Part shown: positions 7,264 to 15,477 of the stretch, piece by piece | Position numbering within the stretch: the first letter of the stretch is position 1 | Layout of the letters: every line of letters begins with the position of its first letter | NCBI RefSeq assembly: GCF_014203715.1 | Contig: NZ_JACHJP010000010.1 | Span: forward strand, 124,001-188,000 | DNA from: Streptosporangium saharense | GTDB lineage: Bacteria > Actinomycetota > Actinomycetes > Streptosporangiales > Streptosporangiaceae | DNA: 64,000 nucleotides | Reading direction: 5' to 3' | Translations under genes and position numbers: made by a program | Notes under the pieces: model-generated | What the model was told of the DNA's origin: nothing | The model's database searches: none | The model's input: the letters and a program-made list of their open reading frames with translations, nothing else

Positions 7264-8208
7264 TCAGTCCGCCGAGACGTCGTCGAGGGCCTCTCTGATC
7301 TCCATCGGCAGGACGAGGTCCTCCGACTGGAGCGCTCCTACCAGCTGGGCGCAGGTCCTGGCGCCGACGATCGCCGAGGCCACCCCCGGCTGGTCGCGCA
7401 CCCACGACAGCGCCACCGACAGCGGGGAGACCCCCAGCCCCTCGGCCGCCGTCGTCACCGACTCCACGACCCGGCGGCACCTCTCGTCGAGGTACGGCGT
7501 GACGAAGTCGGCGAAGTGCGGGGTCGCCGCCCGGGAGTCGGCGGGGATGCCGGTGCGGTACTTGCCGGTCAGGACCCCCCTGCCCAGCGGCGACCAGGCG
7601 AGCACCCCGGCGCCGACGTGCTCGGCGGCCGGGATCAGCTCGCGTTCCGCCTCCCGCGCCAGCAGCGAGTACTCCACCTGGGCCGCGACGATCGGCGTCC
7701 TTCCCGGGACCGTCCGCTGGCTGACGGCCGCCGCCGCGAGCTGCCAGCCCGCGTAGTCGCAGACCCCGGCGTAGGCCGCCCTGCCCGAGGAGACGATGGC
7801 GTCGAGCGCGGCCAGGGTCTCCTCAAGCGGGACCTCCTGGTCGAAGGCGTGTAGCTGCCACAGATCGACCTCGTTCACCCCGAGACGGCCGAGGGAGGCG
7901 TCGATGGCCGCGATCAGATGTCTCCTGGACGCGTCGCGCGGCCTGGGCCCGGCGGGGGTGAGCACCGCCTTGGTCGAGAGCACCAGCTCGGAGCGGGGCA
8001 CCGAGTCGCGCATCAGCCGCCCGAGCAGCCGCTCGGCCTCACCGCCCGAGTAGACGTCGGCGGTGTCGATGAGGGTGCCCCCGGCCTCGGCGAACGTCCG
8101 GAGCTGCGCCGCGGCCTCCTCTGCGGCGGTGTCACGTCCCCACGTCATCGTCCCCAGCCCGAGGCGGGACACCGACAGGCCGCTGCGGCCCACATAGCGC
8201 TGCTCCAT
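7264..8208 (-). CDS. Aldo/keto reductase
   Basis: 314 residues, a TIM-barrel NADPH-dependent oxidoreductase. The N-terminal GRSGLSVSRLGLGTMTWG, the catalytic-region LIDTADVYSGGEAERLLG (Asp and Tyr of the tetrad), and the LxxLGVNEVDLWQLHAFD segment are typical of the actinobacterial voltage-channel-beta-like group. The C-terminal GARTCAQLVGALQSEDL binds cofactor phosphate. Substrate cannot be inferred. A TAACCT on the minus strand lies 9 nt ahead of the ATG. It is divergent from the histidine phosphatase gene with 65 bp between. Confidence 0.9.
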   Translation of the reverse strand: MEQRYVGRSGLSVSRLGLGTMTWGRDTAAEEAAAQLRTFAEAGGTLIDTADVYSGGEAERLLGRLMRDSVPRSELVLSTKAVLTPAGPRPRDASRRHLIAAIDASLGRLGVNEVDLWQLHAFDQEVPLEETLAALDAIVSSGRAAYAGVCDYAGWQLAAAAVSQRTVPGRTPIVAAQVEYSLLAREAERELIPAAEHVGAGVLAWSPLGRGVLTGKYRTGIPADSRAATPHFADFVTPYLDERCRRVVESVTTAAEGLGVSPLSVALSWVRDQPGVASAIVGARTCAQLVGALQSEDLVLPMEIREALDDVSAD

Positions 8209-8273
8209 GATCCGGCCAGGTTACCGCCCGGCCGGTTAAAAGTAGTGGAGCGAGGCCTGCAAGACTTGCCCGC

Positions 8274-8984
8274 GTGACGACCCTGTTGCTGGCCAGACAC
8301 GGCCTGACCCACCTCACCGGCCCCGTGCTGGCGGGCTGGACGCCGGACCTCCACCTCAGCGAGGCGGGACGCGCCCAGGCCGAGGCACTGGCCGTACGGC
8401 TGGGCCCGCTGGAGCTGGACGCGATCGTCTCCAGCCCGCTGGACCGCTGCCTGGAGACCGCCGGGGCCGTGGCCGCCGGGCGTGAGACCGAGGTGGTGAC
8501 CGACGAGCGGTTCGGGGAGTGCCGCTACGGCGACTGGACCGGCCGCCCGATCGCCGAGCTGGCCAAGGACCCCCTGTGGCGGGTCGTGCAGAGCCACCCG
8601 AGCGCCGTGACCTTCCCCGGAGGAGAGTCGCTGGCCGCCGTGCAGCACCGGGCGGTGGCCGCGGTCAGGGAGTGGAACGAACGGCTCGGCCCCAGGGGCG
8701 TCTACCTCGTCTGCAGCCACGGGGACGTGATCAAGGCCATCGTGGCGGACGCGATGGGGCTGCACCTGGACCAGTTCCAGCGGATAACCGCCGATCCCGC
8801 CTCGCTCACCGCGATCCGCTACACCCCCCTGCGCCCCTTCGTGCTCAGGCTCAACGACCTGGGTGGCGAGGTCACCGGCCTGCGGCCTCCGGAGGAGCCG
8901 CAGGAGGGGGCGGAGGAGAAGGGCGGGGGACAAAACCTCACCGAGAGCGACGCCGCGGTCGGCGGCGGCGCCGGGACCACGTAA
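8274..8984 (+). CDS. Histidine phosphatase (MSMEG_4193-type)
   Basis: 236 residues of the phosphoglycerate-mutase-like superfamily: nucleophile motif ARHG near the N-terminus, SSPLDRCLETA with the second conserved arginine, and SHGDVIKAI with the second histidine. It belongs to the actinobacterial subgroup that travels with DUF3090, the SCO1664-type protein and mshC, which are the next genes here. The C-terminus has an extra acidic, Glu-rich tail. The substrate of this subgroup is unknown. The GTG at 8274 has an AAGACT 7 nt upstream and no Shine-Dalgarno, so it may be leaderless. Confidence 0.85.
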   Translation: MTTLLLARHGLTHLTGPVLAGWTPDLHLSEAGRAQAEALAVRLGPLELDAIVSSPLDRCLETAGAVAAGRETEVVTDERFGECRYGDWTGRPIAELAKDPLWRVVQSHPSAVTFPGGESLAAVQHRAVAAVREWNERLGPRGVYLVCSHGDVIKAIVADAMGLHLDQFQRITADPASLTAIRYTPLRPFVLRLNDLGGEVTGLRPPEEPQEGAEEKGGGQNLTESDAAVGGGAGTT

Positions 8985-8994
8985 GGTCGGGGCT

Positions 8995-9567
8995 ATGCCG
9001 GTCTTCGACTACGACCCACCCGAGAGATTCGTGGCCGGTGCCGTGGGGCAACCGGGATCACGAGCGTTCTTCCTGCAGGCCCGCGGGCAGGGTCGGCTGA
9101 CCACGGTCGGGCTGGAGAAGTTCCAGGTCGCCGCGCTGGCCGACCGCCTCGACGAGCTGCTCGACGAGGTGCTGCGGCGCGGCGGAACCCAGGTGCCCGC
9201 GACCGCCCCCGTGGCGCTGACCGACAACGACCCGCTCGACGTGCCCATCAGCGAGGACTTCAGGGTCGGCGCCATGGCCCTGGCCTGGGACGCGGACACC
9301 GCCCAGGTGGTCATCGAGGCGCAGGAGGCCGTCGCGGAGGAAGAGGAGGAGTTCGAGCCCTCCCCGCTGCTGGAGCCCGCCGTGCTGCGCGTGCACATCA
9401 GCCCGGCCGCCGCCAGGGCCTTCACCAGGCGCGCCATGGCCCTGGTCGCCGCAGGACGCCCACCGTGCCCGTTGTGCGGCCAACCTCTCGATGCGGACGG
9501 GCATATTTGCGTGCGCCTCAACGGTTACCGGGGTAGGAGCGCTTCACAGGCAGAAGGAGGCGAATGA
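8995..9567 (+). CDS. DUF3090 family protein
   Basis: 190 residues. It begins MPVFDYDPPERFVAGAVG and has a central acidic block (EEEEEFEPSP). Near the end, CPLCGQPLDADGHIC carries two CxxC-like cysteines, a His and a Cys that could bind zinc. This is the DUF3090 family, almost confined to actinobacteria and nearly always next to mshC. TAAGGT at 8982-8987 stands 7 nt before the ATG, so translation is probably leaderless. The stop overlaps the next start (ATGA), giving coupled translation with the kinase-like gene. The conserved neighbourhood hints at a link to thiol or inositol metabolism, which remains unproved. Confidence 0.85.
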   Translation: MPVFDYDPPERFVAGAVGQPGSRAFFLQARGQGRLTTVGLEKFQVAALADRLDELLDEVLRRGGTQVPATAPVALTDNDPLDVPISEDFRVGAMALAWDADTAQVVIEAQEAVAEEEEEFEPSPLLEPAVLRVHISPAAARAFTRRAMALVAAGRPPCPLCGQPLDADGHICVRLNGYRGRSASQAEGGE

Positions 9568-10325
9568 GTGCCGAGGGCGAGTTCACGCTGAGCGCGACTC
9601 CCATGGCGGGACTGGACGACGAGACCGCTCTGCGTCTGCTCCGCGACGGACACCTGGAGGTCGAGGGCCGTCTGGTCGAGGCGAGCAACATGACGCTCTA
9701 CTGTTCGGTACGGCTCGGCGGCCTGTCCGCCGCCTGCGTGTACAAGCCGGTGCGCGGGGAGCGCCCGCTGTGGGACTTCCCCGACGGCACCCTCGCCTCC
9801 CGTGAGGTGGCCGCCTTCGAGGTCTCCGCGGCCACCGGCTGGCGGATCGTCCCGCCGACCGTCTACCGCGACGGCCCGTTCGGCCCCGGGATGTGCCAGC
9901 TGTGGATCGACGCCGACCCCGACGTGGATCTGATGGTCCTCATCCGCAGTCGCCAGCCCTCCCTGCGGCGGATGGCGGTCTTCGACGCCGTCGTCAACAA
10001 CGCCGACCGCAAGGGCGGCCACCTGCTGCCGCTGCCGGACGGGCACATCCACGGCGTCGACCACGGGGTCTGCTTCGCCACGGAGAACAAGCTGCGCACC
10101 GTGCTGTGGCAGTGGCGCGGCAAACCGCTGTCCCGCGAGGCCGTGAACGTCCTGGCCCGCCTGGAACGCGACCTGGAGCAGGGGAGTCTCGGCCGCCGCC
10201 TGCGCGAGCTGCTGACCCCCGCCGAGGTCGAGGCGACCGGCGCCCGGGTCCGTAAGCTCCTCGACACCGGACTGCACCCTCTGCCCTCCCAGGACTGGCC
10301 CGCCATTCCCTGGCCGCCGATCTAG
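9564..10325 (+). CDS. SCO1664-type PI3/4-kinase-like protein
   Basis: 253 residues. The fold signature is that of a distant phosphatidylinositol 3/4-kinase-like enzyme: a nucleotide-binding Lys region (ACVYKPVRGERPLWDFP), a catalytic-loop-like VVNNADRKGGHLL, and a metal-binding GVDHGVCF in place of DFG. It is soluble. Its four-base overlap with DUF3090 makes the two a translational unit. The family is conserved beside mshC in actinobacteria and has no proven substrate. Given mycothiol's inositol moiety, an inositol-related small molecule is a reasonable guess but only a guess. Confidence 0.8.
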   Translation: MSAEGEFTLSATPMAGLDDETALRLLRDGHLEVEGRLVEASNMTLYCSVRLGGLSAACVYKPVRGERPLWDFPDGTLASREVAAFEVSAATGWRIVPPTVYRDGPFGPGMCQLWIDADPDVDLMVLIRSRQPSLRRMAVFDAVVNNADRKGGHLLPLPDGHIHGVDHGVCFATENKLRTVLWQWRGKPLSREAVNVLARLERDLEQGSLGRRLRELLTPAEVEATGARVRKLLDTGLHPLPSQDWPAIPWPPI

Positions 10326-10392
10326 ACCCGGTCCGCGAGGACCCCCGACCCCGCCATGGGCCGTCCTTCTCCGGAGGCGTAGCCTGCCGGGC

Positions 10393-11109
10393 ATGTGCAC
10401 GGTTGTGGTTAGCGTCGATCCTGGCGCCGAGGTCCCCCTGATCATGGTCGGAGTGCGTGACGAGTTCGTCGAGCGGCCATGGTCGCCCCCGGCCCCCTAC
10501 TGGCCCGGCCTGCTCGGTGGACGTGACCTCCTCGCGGGCGGCACCTGGCTCGCCGTACACCCCGGATCCGGGAGGATCGCCGCGCTGGTCAACGGACAGG
10601 GCCTGCTCGCCCCGCAGGAGAGCAGGATCTCGCGCGGGGAGCTGCCGTTAAGGGCCGCGGCGGAGGGTGGCCTGACCGGTCTCGACCCGGTGAGCTACGA
10701 CCCCTTCCACCTGATTCTGGCCGAGCGGACGGGAGCCCGTATCTGGCACTGGGACGGGACCGCCCTGTGGGAGGAGGAGCTTCCCCGGGGGACGCACATG
10801 ATCGTCAACAGCGGCTGGGAGCGCGGCGAGGAGAACGAGCGGGTCGCCTTCTTCCGCCCGCTGTTCGCCAAGGCCGGCAGACCGGAGACCCTCGACGGCC
10901 CCTGGCGGGAGTGGCGGGAGCTCTCCACCGGGGCCGGTCTGCCCAGGGACGACCCCAGAGCCATGGTCATCCGGCACGAACTGCCCGACGGGCGCGTCTT
11001 CGGCTCGCTGTCGGTCTCCCTGCTCGGGCTGTCCGCCCAGGGCGTCCGCTACGACTTCACCGGCGATCCGCAGGACCCGGAGGCCTTCCACCGCGTCCTG
11101 CCGGAATGA
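10393..11109 (+). CDS. NRDE family protein (TANGO2-like)
   Basis: 238 residues. It opens MCTVVVSVDP with the cysteine at position 2 that, after Met removal, would be the N-terminal nucleophile expected for this family. Other family features are MVGVRDEFVERPW (the NRDE-like motif, here NRDE replaced by VRDE), the GGRDLLAGGTWLAV turn and TGARIWHWDG. Function in bacteria is unclear; eukaryotic TANGO2 relates to haem or lipid handling. TAGCCT at 10380-10385 with 7 nt to the ATG suggests leaderless expression separate from the upstream genes. Confidence 0.75.
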   Translation: MCTVVVSVDPGAEVPLIMVGVRDEFVERPWSPPAPYWPGLLGGRDLLAGGTWLAVHPGSGRIAALVNGQGLLAPQESRISRGELPLRAAAEGGLTGLDPVSYDPFHLILAERTGARIWHWDGTALWEEELPRGTHMIVNSGWERGEENERVAFFRPLFAKAGRPETLDGPWREWRELSTGAGLPRDDPRAMVIRHELPDGRVFGSLSVSLLGLSAQGVRYDFTGDPQDPEAFHRVLPE

Positions 11110-11200
11110 TCCACCGGGTCGCCGAGGTTGAGAAAGTACCCCGTACCACCCACCGTCCCTGCCTGATGGGGACGGTCTGTCTGCTGGATAGGCTCATCAC

Positions 11201-12424
11201 ATGAGATCGTGGTCTGCGCCGAAGGTCCCTCGGCTTCCCGGTGCCGGTGTCCCGCTGCGGTTGTTCGACACCGCCGCGGGAGAGACCGGCCTCACCAGGC
11301 CGGGCCCGACGGCGCGGATGTACGTCTGCGGCATCACGCCGTACGACGCCACCCACCTCGGGCACGCCAACACCTACCTCGCCTTCGACCTGGTCAACCG
11401 CGCCTGGCGGGACGCCGGGCACGAGGTCCACTACACCCAGAACGCCACCGACGTCGACGACCCCCTCCTTGAGCGGGCGGAGCAGACCGGTGTCGACTGG
11501 CGCGAGCTGGCCGAGCGTGAGATCGAGCTCTTCAGGACCGACATGGAGGCGCTGCGCATCCTCCCGCCGCGCGAGTACGTCGGGGTGACCGAGGTCGTCG
11601 ACCAGGTCGCCGAGCTGATCGAGCTCCTGCGCGACAAGGGCGCGACCTACGAGCTCGACGGCGACGTCTACTTCGACGTCTCCGCGGCCCCCAAGTTCGG
11701 CGCCGTCTCCGGATACCCGGAGGCGCTGATGCTCACCCTGTCCCGCGAACGCGGCGGCGACCCGGACAGGCCCGGCAAGAAGCACCCGCTCGACTGGCTG
11801 CTGTGGCGCGCCGAGCGCCCCGGGGAGCCCGCCTGGCCCTCACGCCTCGGCAGGGGCAGGCCGGGCTGGCACATCGAGTGCACCGCGATCGCGCTGGCCA
11901 ACCTGGGCAGCGGGTTCGACGTCGCGGGTGGCGGCTCCGACCTGATCTTCCCGCACCACGAGTGCGGCGCCCACGAGGGGCACGTGGCCTGCGGCGAGTG
12001 GCCCTTCGCCAGGGCGTACGTCCACGCCGGCATGGTCGCCCTCGACGGCGAGAAGATGTCCAAGTCCAAGGGCAACCTGGTCTTCGTCTCCAGGCTCCGC
12101 CAGCAGACCGACCCGATGGCCATCCGGCTGGCCCTGCTGGCCCACCACTACCGCGCCGACTGGGAGTGGACCTCCGGTCAACTGGCCTCGGCGGAGGTAC
12201 GGCTGGCCCGCTGGCGCTCGGCGACCGGGCTGCAGACGGGCCCGGACGCGCGCGGCCTGCTCGACGAGGTCAGGGCCAGGATCGCCGACGACCTCGACAC
12301 CCCGGGGGCGCTGGCGCTGATCGACGACTGGGCGGAGCGGGCGCTGGCGGACGGCGGCACCGACCCGGGCGCACCCGGGCTGGTCAGGGACCTCACCGAC
12401 GCGCTGCTCGGCGTCAGGCTCTGA
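11201..12424 (+). CDS. mshC: MshC, cysteine:GlcN-Ins ligase of mycothiol synthesis
   Basis: 407 residues, a cysteinyl-tRNA-synthetase-like enzyme without the anticodon domain. It joins cysteine to GlcN-inositol using ATP, the third step of mycothiol synthesis. The HIGH-type motif is in [11 protein letters not shown] (about residue 48), the zinc-site region in CGITPYD and HIECTAIA, and KMSKSKGN lies near residue 285. The start MRSW is that usual for the family. TAGGCT at 11189-11194 stands 6 nt before the ATG without a Shine-Dalgarno, so the mRNA is probably leaderless. Presence of mshC places the organism among actinobacteria. Confidence 0.97.
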   Translation: MRSWSAPKVPRLPGAGVPLRLFDTAAGETGLTRPGPTARMYVCGITPYDATHLGHANTYLAFDLVNRAWRDAGHEVHYTQNATDVDDPLLERAEQTGVDWRELAEREIELFRTDMEALRILPPREYVGVTEVVDQVAELIELLRDKGATYELDGDVYFDVSAAPKFGAVSGYPEALMLTLSRERGGDPDRPGKKHPLDWLLWRAERPGEPAWPSRLGRGRPGWHIECTAIALANLGSGFDVAGGGSDLIFPHHECGAHEGHVACGEWPFARAYVHAGMVALDGEKMSKSKGNLVFVSRLRQQTDPMAIRLALLAHHYRADWEWTSGQLASAEVRLARWRSATGLQTGPDARGLLDEVRARIADDLDTPGALALIDDWAERALADGGTDPGAPGLVRDLTDALLGVRL

Positions 12425-12463
12425 GCGCGCCCCTCACGGAAGGCTCCGTCGGGAGAAAACGTG

Positions 12464-12497
12464 CGGGCCCGCGCCGCGGAGAGGCGGCACGGGCCCG
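12464..12497 (-). terminator. Terminator of the cold-shock gene
   Basis: A 14-bp stem (12464-12477 with 12484-12497) closes a 6-nt loop; the single mismatch is a G-U pair when transcribed on the minus strand. On that strand it is followed by CACGTTTTCT. This fits an intrinsic terminator for the csp transcript and may also stop mshC. Confidence 0.7.
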
Positions 12498-12555
12498 GAC
12501 CGGGACGTTTGACCGAAAAGGATCCGAAGCCCCGGCTGAAGACATGAGGTACGGG

Positions 12556-12759
12556 TCAGACGATCCGGACCTGGTCGGCCTGCAGGCCCTTCTGGCCCTG
12601 CGTGATGACGAAGCTGACCCGCTGGTTCTCCTCCAGGGAGCGGTAGCCCCCGGAGTCGATGGCCGAGTAGTGCACGAACACATCGGCGCCACCGTCATCC
12701 GGCGCGATGAATCCGAAACCCTTTTCGGCGTTGAACCACTTCACGGTGCCTTCGGACAA
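12556..12759 (-). CDS. Cold-shock protein (CspA family)
   Basis: 67 residues forming one OB-fold. RNP1 (KGFGFI) and RNP2 (VFVHYSAI) are intact, so it should bind single-stranded RNA and DNA as an RNA chaperone. The reading starts at TTG 12759 ([13 protein letters not shown]) with GAGGAG about 10 nt upstream; no ATG or GTG gives a full family N-terminus. A long leader of about 170 nt precedes it, with a promoter next to the def stop codon. Cold-shock genes often use such leaders for post-transcriptional control. Confidence 0.93.
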   Translation of the reverse strand: MSEGTVKWFNAEKGFGFIAPDDGGADVFVHYSAIDSGGYRSLEENQRVSFVITQGQKGLQADQVRIV

Positions 12760-12790
12760 AACTACTTCTCCTCGTCGGGAGCCTCACCGG

Positions 12791-12807
12791 ACCGCCAAGC
12801 CGGCGGT
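12791..12807 (-). other. Small hairpin in the csp mRNA leader
   Basis: ACCGCC and GGCGGT pair perfectly around a 5-nt loop about 35 nt upstream of the start codon in the minus-strand transcript. It may help control translation with temperature; this is inference from position only. Confidence 0.35.
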
Positions 12808-12938
12808 TCGGGGCTGCGTTGCGGGCCTTGTCTGCACCCGCTAGAACCATCGGGAGAAACCGTAAAGCCCGCCGTCGGCGGACCTCATCGAGCACTTGAG
12901 ATGATAAGGCTTGCTGAGACTACGACTGCAACCGGGCG

Positions 12939-12967
12939 ACCTTATCAGAATGATTACCCGCTGACAA
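12939..12967 (-). promoter_or_regulatory. Promoter of the cold-shock gene
   Basis: On the minus strand TTGTCA (12967-12962) and TAAGGT (12944-12939) are separated by exactly 17 bp. The element begins directly after the def stop codon and gives a predicted leader of about 170 nt. Confidence 0.6.
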
Positions 12968-12968
12968 G

Positions 12969-13445
12969 TCATGAGTTGGCGGCGAAGAATCGTTCCTGTT
13001 CCTCGGCGGGAAGGTGGTCCACGAAGAGGACGCCGTCGAGGTGGTCGGCCTCGTGCTGCAGGACCCGGGCGAGCGTCCCCAGGGCACGGACGGTCACGGG
13101 CTTGCCGAACATGTCGCGGCCCCTGGCCGTGACCATGTAGGAGCGTTCCAGCGGCCACCACAGACCGGGCGCGGAAAGACACGCCTCGTCGGCCGTGATC
13201 CTGCGCTCCGACGCCTCGATGCGCGGGTTGACCAGGTGCCCCGACCTGCCGTCCGACTCGTAGACGAGGACCCGCAGCGGGACGCCGATCTGCGGGGCGG
13301 CCAGACCGGCGCGGCCCGCGCCCGCGCGCAGTGTCGCCTGGAGCGACTTGACCAGGCCGCGCAGCTCACGGTCGAAGTCGGTCACCGGCTCGGACACGGT
13401 CCTGAGCACCGGGTCGGCGAACAGTCGGATCGGCTGGACGGCCAC
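12969..13445 (-). CDS. def: Peptide deformylase
   Basis: 158 residues. All three deformylase motifs are present: GRAGLAAPQIG (motif 1), EACLS (motif 2, with Ala for the usual Gly, and the metal-binding Cys) and QHEADHLDG (motif 3, HExxH). It removes the N-formyl group from nascent proteins. Replacement of EGCLS by EACLS places it among the shorter actinobacterial deformylases. The GTG at 13445 is preferred because GGGGAG lies about 5 nt upstream; a GTG two codons earlier overlaps that site. Its stop is directly followed by the csp promoter. Confidence 0.9.
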   Translation of the reverse strand: MAVQPIRLFADPVLRTVSEPVTDFDRELRGLVKSLQATLRAGAGRAGLAAPQIGVPLRVLVYESDGRSGHLVNPRIEASERRITADEACLSAPGLWWPLERSYMVTARGRDMFGKPVTVRALGTLARVLQHEADHLDGVLFVDHLPAEEQERFFAANS

Positions 13446-13567
13446 ACGCACTCCCCGGGGCGACGGACGGACACGCACACGATTCCCATTGTCGCCTCCG
13501 GCCAACCCCCCGCGGGGCCGCTTCGCCGTACGAGAAAAGTGCTGTGCCGTACGGAAAGAAGCCGTAT

Positions 13568-13590
13568 GTGCCGGACAGGAGAGCCGGCAC
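13568..13590 (-). terminator. Possible terminator after the 13597-14220 gene
   Basis: GTGCCGG and CCGGCAC form a 7-bp stem with a 9-nt loop just past the stop codon on the minus strand, followed by ATACGGCTTCTTTCC. It is weak because the pyrimidine run is offset. Confidence 0.35.
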
Positions 13591-13596
13591 AGGGGA

Positions 13597-14220
13597 TCAC
13601 TCGGGTGTCGTGTCCGGCGGGGTGTCGCCGGGGGCGCGCTCCAGGCGCAGCTCGCGGATGATCTCCTCGGCGCTGTCGTCGCGCGACGGCAGGAAACCGG
13701 TGCCGACGAACATCTCGTAGTAGGCGTGGCGGAAACATCCGGCCAGCAGCAGCCGGGCGCTGGCCAGCGGGTCCGCGTCGGCCGAGATCCGGCCGATCCG
13801 CTGCTCGGCCGCGAGGTACTCCGCCAGGGGGACGACCTCGGACATCGGGCCCATCTCGCTGTCACGCATCGCCTCGCGGAAGCGGACGGTGACCGAGGGG
13901 GAGGTGAACGCGGGCAGTGCCGCGGCCTGGACCTCCAGGTAGTAGTCGATGCCCGCCCTCGCGATGGGCAGCAGGTTGTCGTTCACCCGCCCCTTGCCGA
14001 CGAGATACATCAGGTCGTCGAGAATGCGCAGCCAGACCGGGAGCCGGTCCTGCAGCAGGGCGAGGAACATGTCCACCGCCTGCCCCGGGGTGGTGCCCCG
14101 GACCCGTGGGTACGAAGGGGCGTTCTCACCGTCCTCACGTTTCATGATTACGGCCATCTCAAGGACGCGGCGTCGCGCCTCCTGTGCCTTCTGGTGCGGG
14201 TCGAGCTGTGGAGTGGCCAT
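13597..14220 (-). CDS. Helical protein resembling a TetR ligand-binding half without HTH, function unknown
   Basis: 207 residues, predicted all-helical and soluble. Segments such as AVDMFLALLQDRLPVWLRILDDLMYL and ADADPLASARLLLAGCFRHAYYEMF resemble the ligand-binding and dimer domain of TetR regulators. The usual N-terminal helix-turn-helix is missing: the first 40 residues (MATPQLDPHQKAQEARRRVL onward) are charged, and no HTH is found in any minus-strand frame of the 205 bp upstream. It may be a stand-alone sensor or a different family. The ATG at 14220 is chosen over an upstream start at 14280 because the extension looks non-coding. It lies between def and PAC2 on the same strand. Confidence 0.5.
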   Translation of the reverse strand: MATPQLDPHQKAQEARRRVLEMAVIMKREDGENAPSYPRVRGTTPGQAVDMFLALLQDRLPVWLRILDDLMYLVGKGRVNDNLLPIARAGIDYYLEVQAAALPAFTSPSVTVRFREAMRDSEMGPMSEVVPLAEYLAAEQRIGRISADADPLASARLLLAGCFRHAYYEMFVGTGFLPSRDDSAEEIIRELRLERAPGDTPPDTTPE

Positions 14221-14425
14221 GATCGCCCTAACGTGCGCTGTCACGTGGACAATGTTCGGCGCGGTGACGGGCCCGTTCACCGGTGTTTACAGGACGGTGT
14301 TTCTTGTGGTCTGCGAGCCAGTCTTCCAACCCGGTACGACCCGAAGGAAGACCTGGATGGTCACCGATTATCACTCTAAATCAGTGGAGAAAGGAGTAAA
14401 CAATTATAACTATGTCGCGCGCGTC

Positions 14426-15280
14426 TCAGCCATCGCCGTCGCGATCTCTGCGGCGGAGATAACGTTCGAACTCCGCGGCGATGGCGTCGCCGCTCGCCTC
14501 GGGCAGCTCGGCGGCGTCCTTGCGCTCCTCAAGCTCCTTGACGTAGTCGGCCACCTCGCTGTCCTGCGAGGCCAGCTCGTCCACGCCGTGCTCCCAGGCC
14601 CGCGACTCCTCGGCCAGGGCGCCCATCGGCATCGGGATGTCGAGCAGGTCCTCCATCCGGCTCAGCAGCGCCATGGTGGCCTTGGGGTTGGGCGGCTGCG
14701 CCACGTAGTGCGGCACGGAGGCCCACAGTGAGACCGCGTGCACCCCGGCGTTGCCGAGGGCGTGCTGGAGCACGCCGACGATGCCGGTCGGCCCCTCGTA
14801 GCGGTTCAGCTCCAGGTTGATCGCCCTGGCCAGGCCCTCGTCGGTCGCGGAGCCGACGATCGGCACCGGCCGGGTGTGCGGGGAGTCGTTGAGGAGAGCG
14901 CCGAGCAGCACGGCCAGCTCGACGCCGAGCTCGCGGCAGATCCCGACCAGCTCCTCGCAGAAGGAGCGCCAGCGCATATTGGGCTCGATGCCGCGCACCA
15001 GCACCACGTCGCGGTCGGCGCCGGGCGGACGGGCGAAGGACAGCCGGGTCGTCGGCCACGTGATGGACCTGGTCAGGCCCTCACCCATCTCCACGATGGG
15101 GCGCGTCACCTGGAAGTCGTAGTACTCCTCCGGATCGAAGGAGACCAGCGGGGTGGCCTTCCACTCCTCCTCAAGGTGTGCGATCACTCCGCTCGAAGCC
15201 TCGCCCGCGTCGTTCCACCCCTCGAACGCGGCGATCAGCACCGGGTCGACGAGCTCGGGTAGACCTTCGAGTTCGATCAC
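14426..15280 (-). CDS. PAC2 family protein
   Basis: 284 residues of the PAC2 family, named after eukaryotic proteasome assembly chaperone 2. Family landmarks are the opening LVDPVLIAAFEGWNDAGEAS, then VRGIEPNMRWRSFCEEL, LLGALLNDSPHTRPVPIVG and VSLWASVPHYVA. The C-terminus is a charged coil (ELEERKDAAELPEASGD). Actinobacterial members are encoded near the proteasome genes, as here, and may assist their assembly, but this has not been shown. The GTG at 15280 has AGGAGGAG upstream. It is divergent from metH. Confidence 0.85.
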   Translation of the reverse strand: MIELEGLPELVDPVLIAAFEGWNDAGEASSGVIAHLEEEWKATPLVSFDPEEYYDFQVTRPIVEMGEGLTRSITWPTTRLSFARPPGADRDVVLVRGIEPNMRWRSFCEELVGICRELGVELAVLLGALLNDSPHTRPVPIVGSATDEGLARAINLELNRYEGPTGIVGVLQHALGNAGVHAVSLWASVPHYVAQPPNPKATMALLSRMEDLLDIPMPMGALAEESRAWEHGVDELASQDSEVADYVKELEERKDAAELPEASGDAIAAEFERYLRRRDRDGDG

Positions 15281-15335
15281 GCGCGGCCTCCTCCTGGTTT
15301 CCTCGCCGTACTGTCTATCCCGCTAAGCCTATGCT

Positions 15336-15407
15336 GTGAGGCGGCCTTTACGTCACCTTCCCTGGGCGGTGCGCACGATCAGGACGGCCACGGCGCGTCC
15401 GCCTCAC
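15336..15407. repeat. Separated inverted repeat between PAC2 gene and metH
   Basis: GTGAGGCGG (15336-15344) and CCGCCTCAC (15399-15407) are perfect 9-bp complements 54 bp apart. This could be a two-site operator or a leader stem of the PAC2 transcript; chance cannot be excluded in GC-rich DNA. Confidence 0.3.
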
Positions 15408-15477
15408 ACGCCCCGAGACGCCCCGGTTGTCCCATGGTGTACGGCGGTGGCCAAAGGGGCCCAAGTAGTCTTGTGTC

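Noticed and set aside
14221..14425. Frameshifted N-terminal HTH of the 13597-14220 gene
   Set aside because: All three minus-strand frames were read and none gives a helix-turn-helix pattern.
15281..15477. Possible cobalamin or SAM-type riboswitch ahead of metH
   Set aside because: None of the conserved core segments is present, and the -10-like hexamer is 6 nt from the ATG, leaving no leader.
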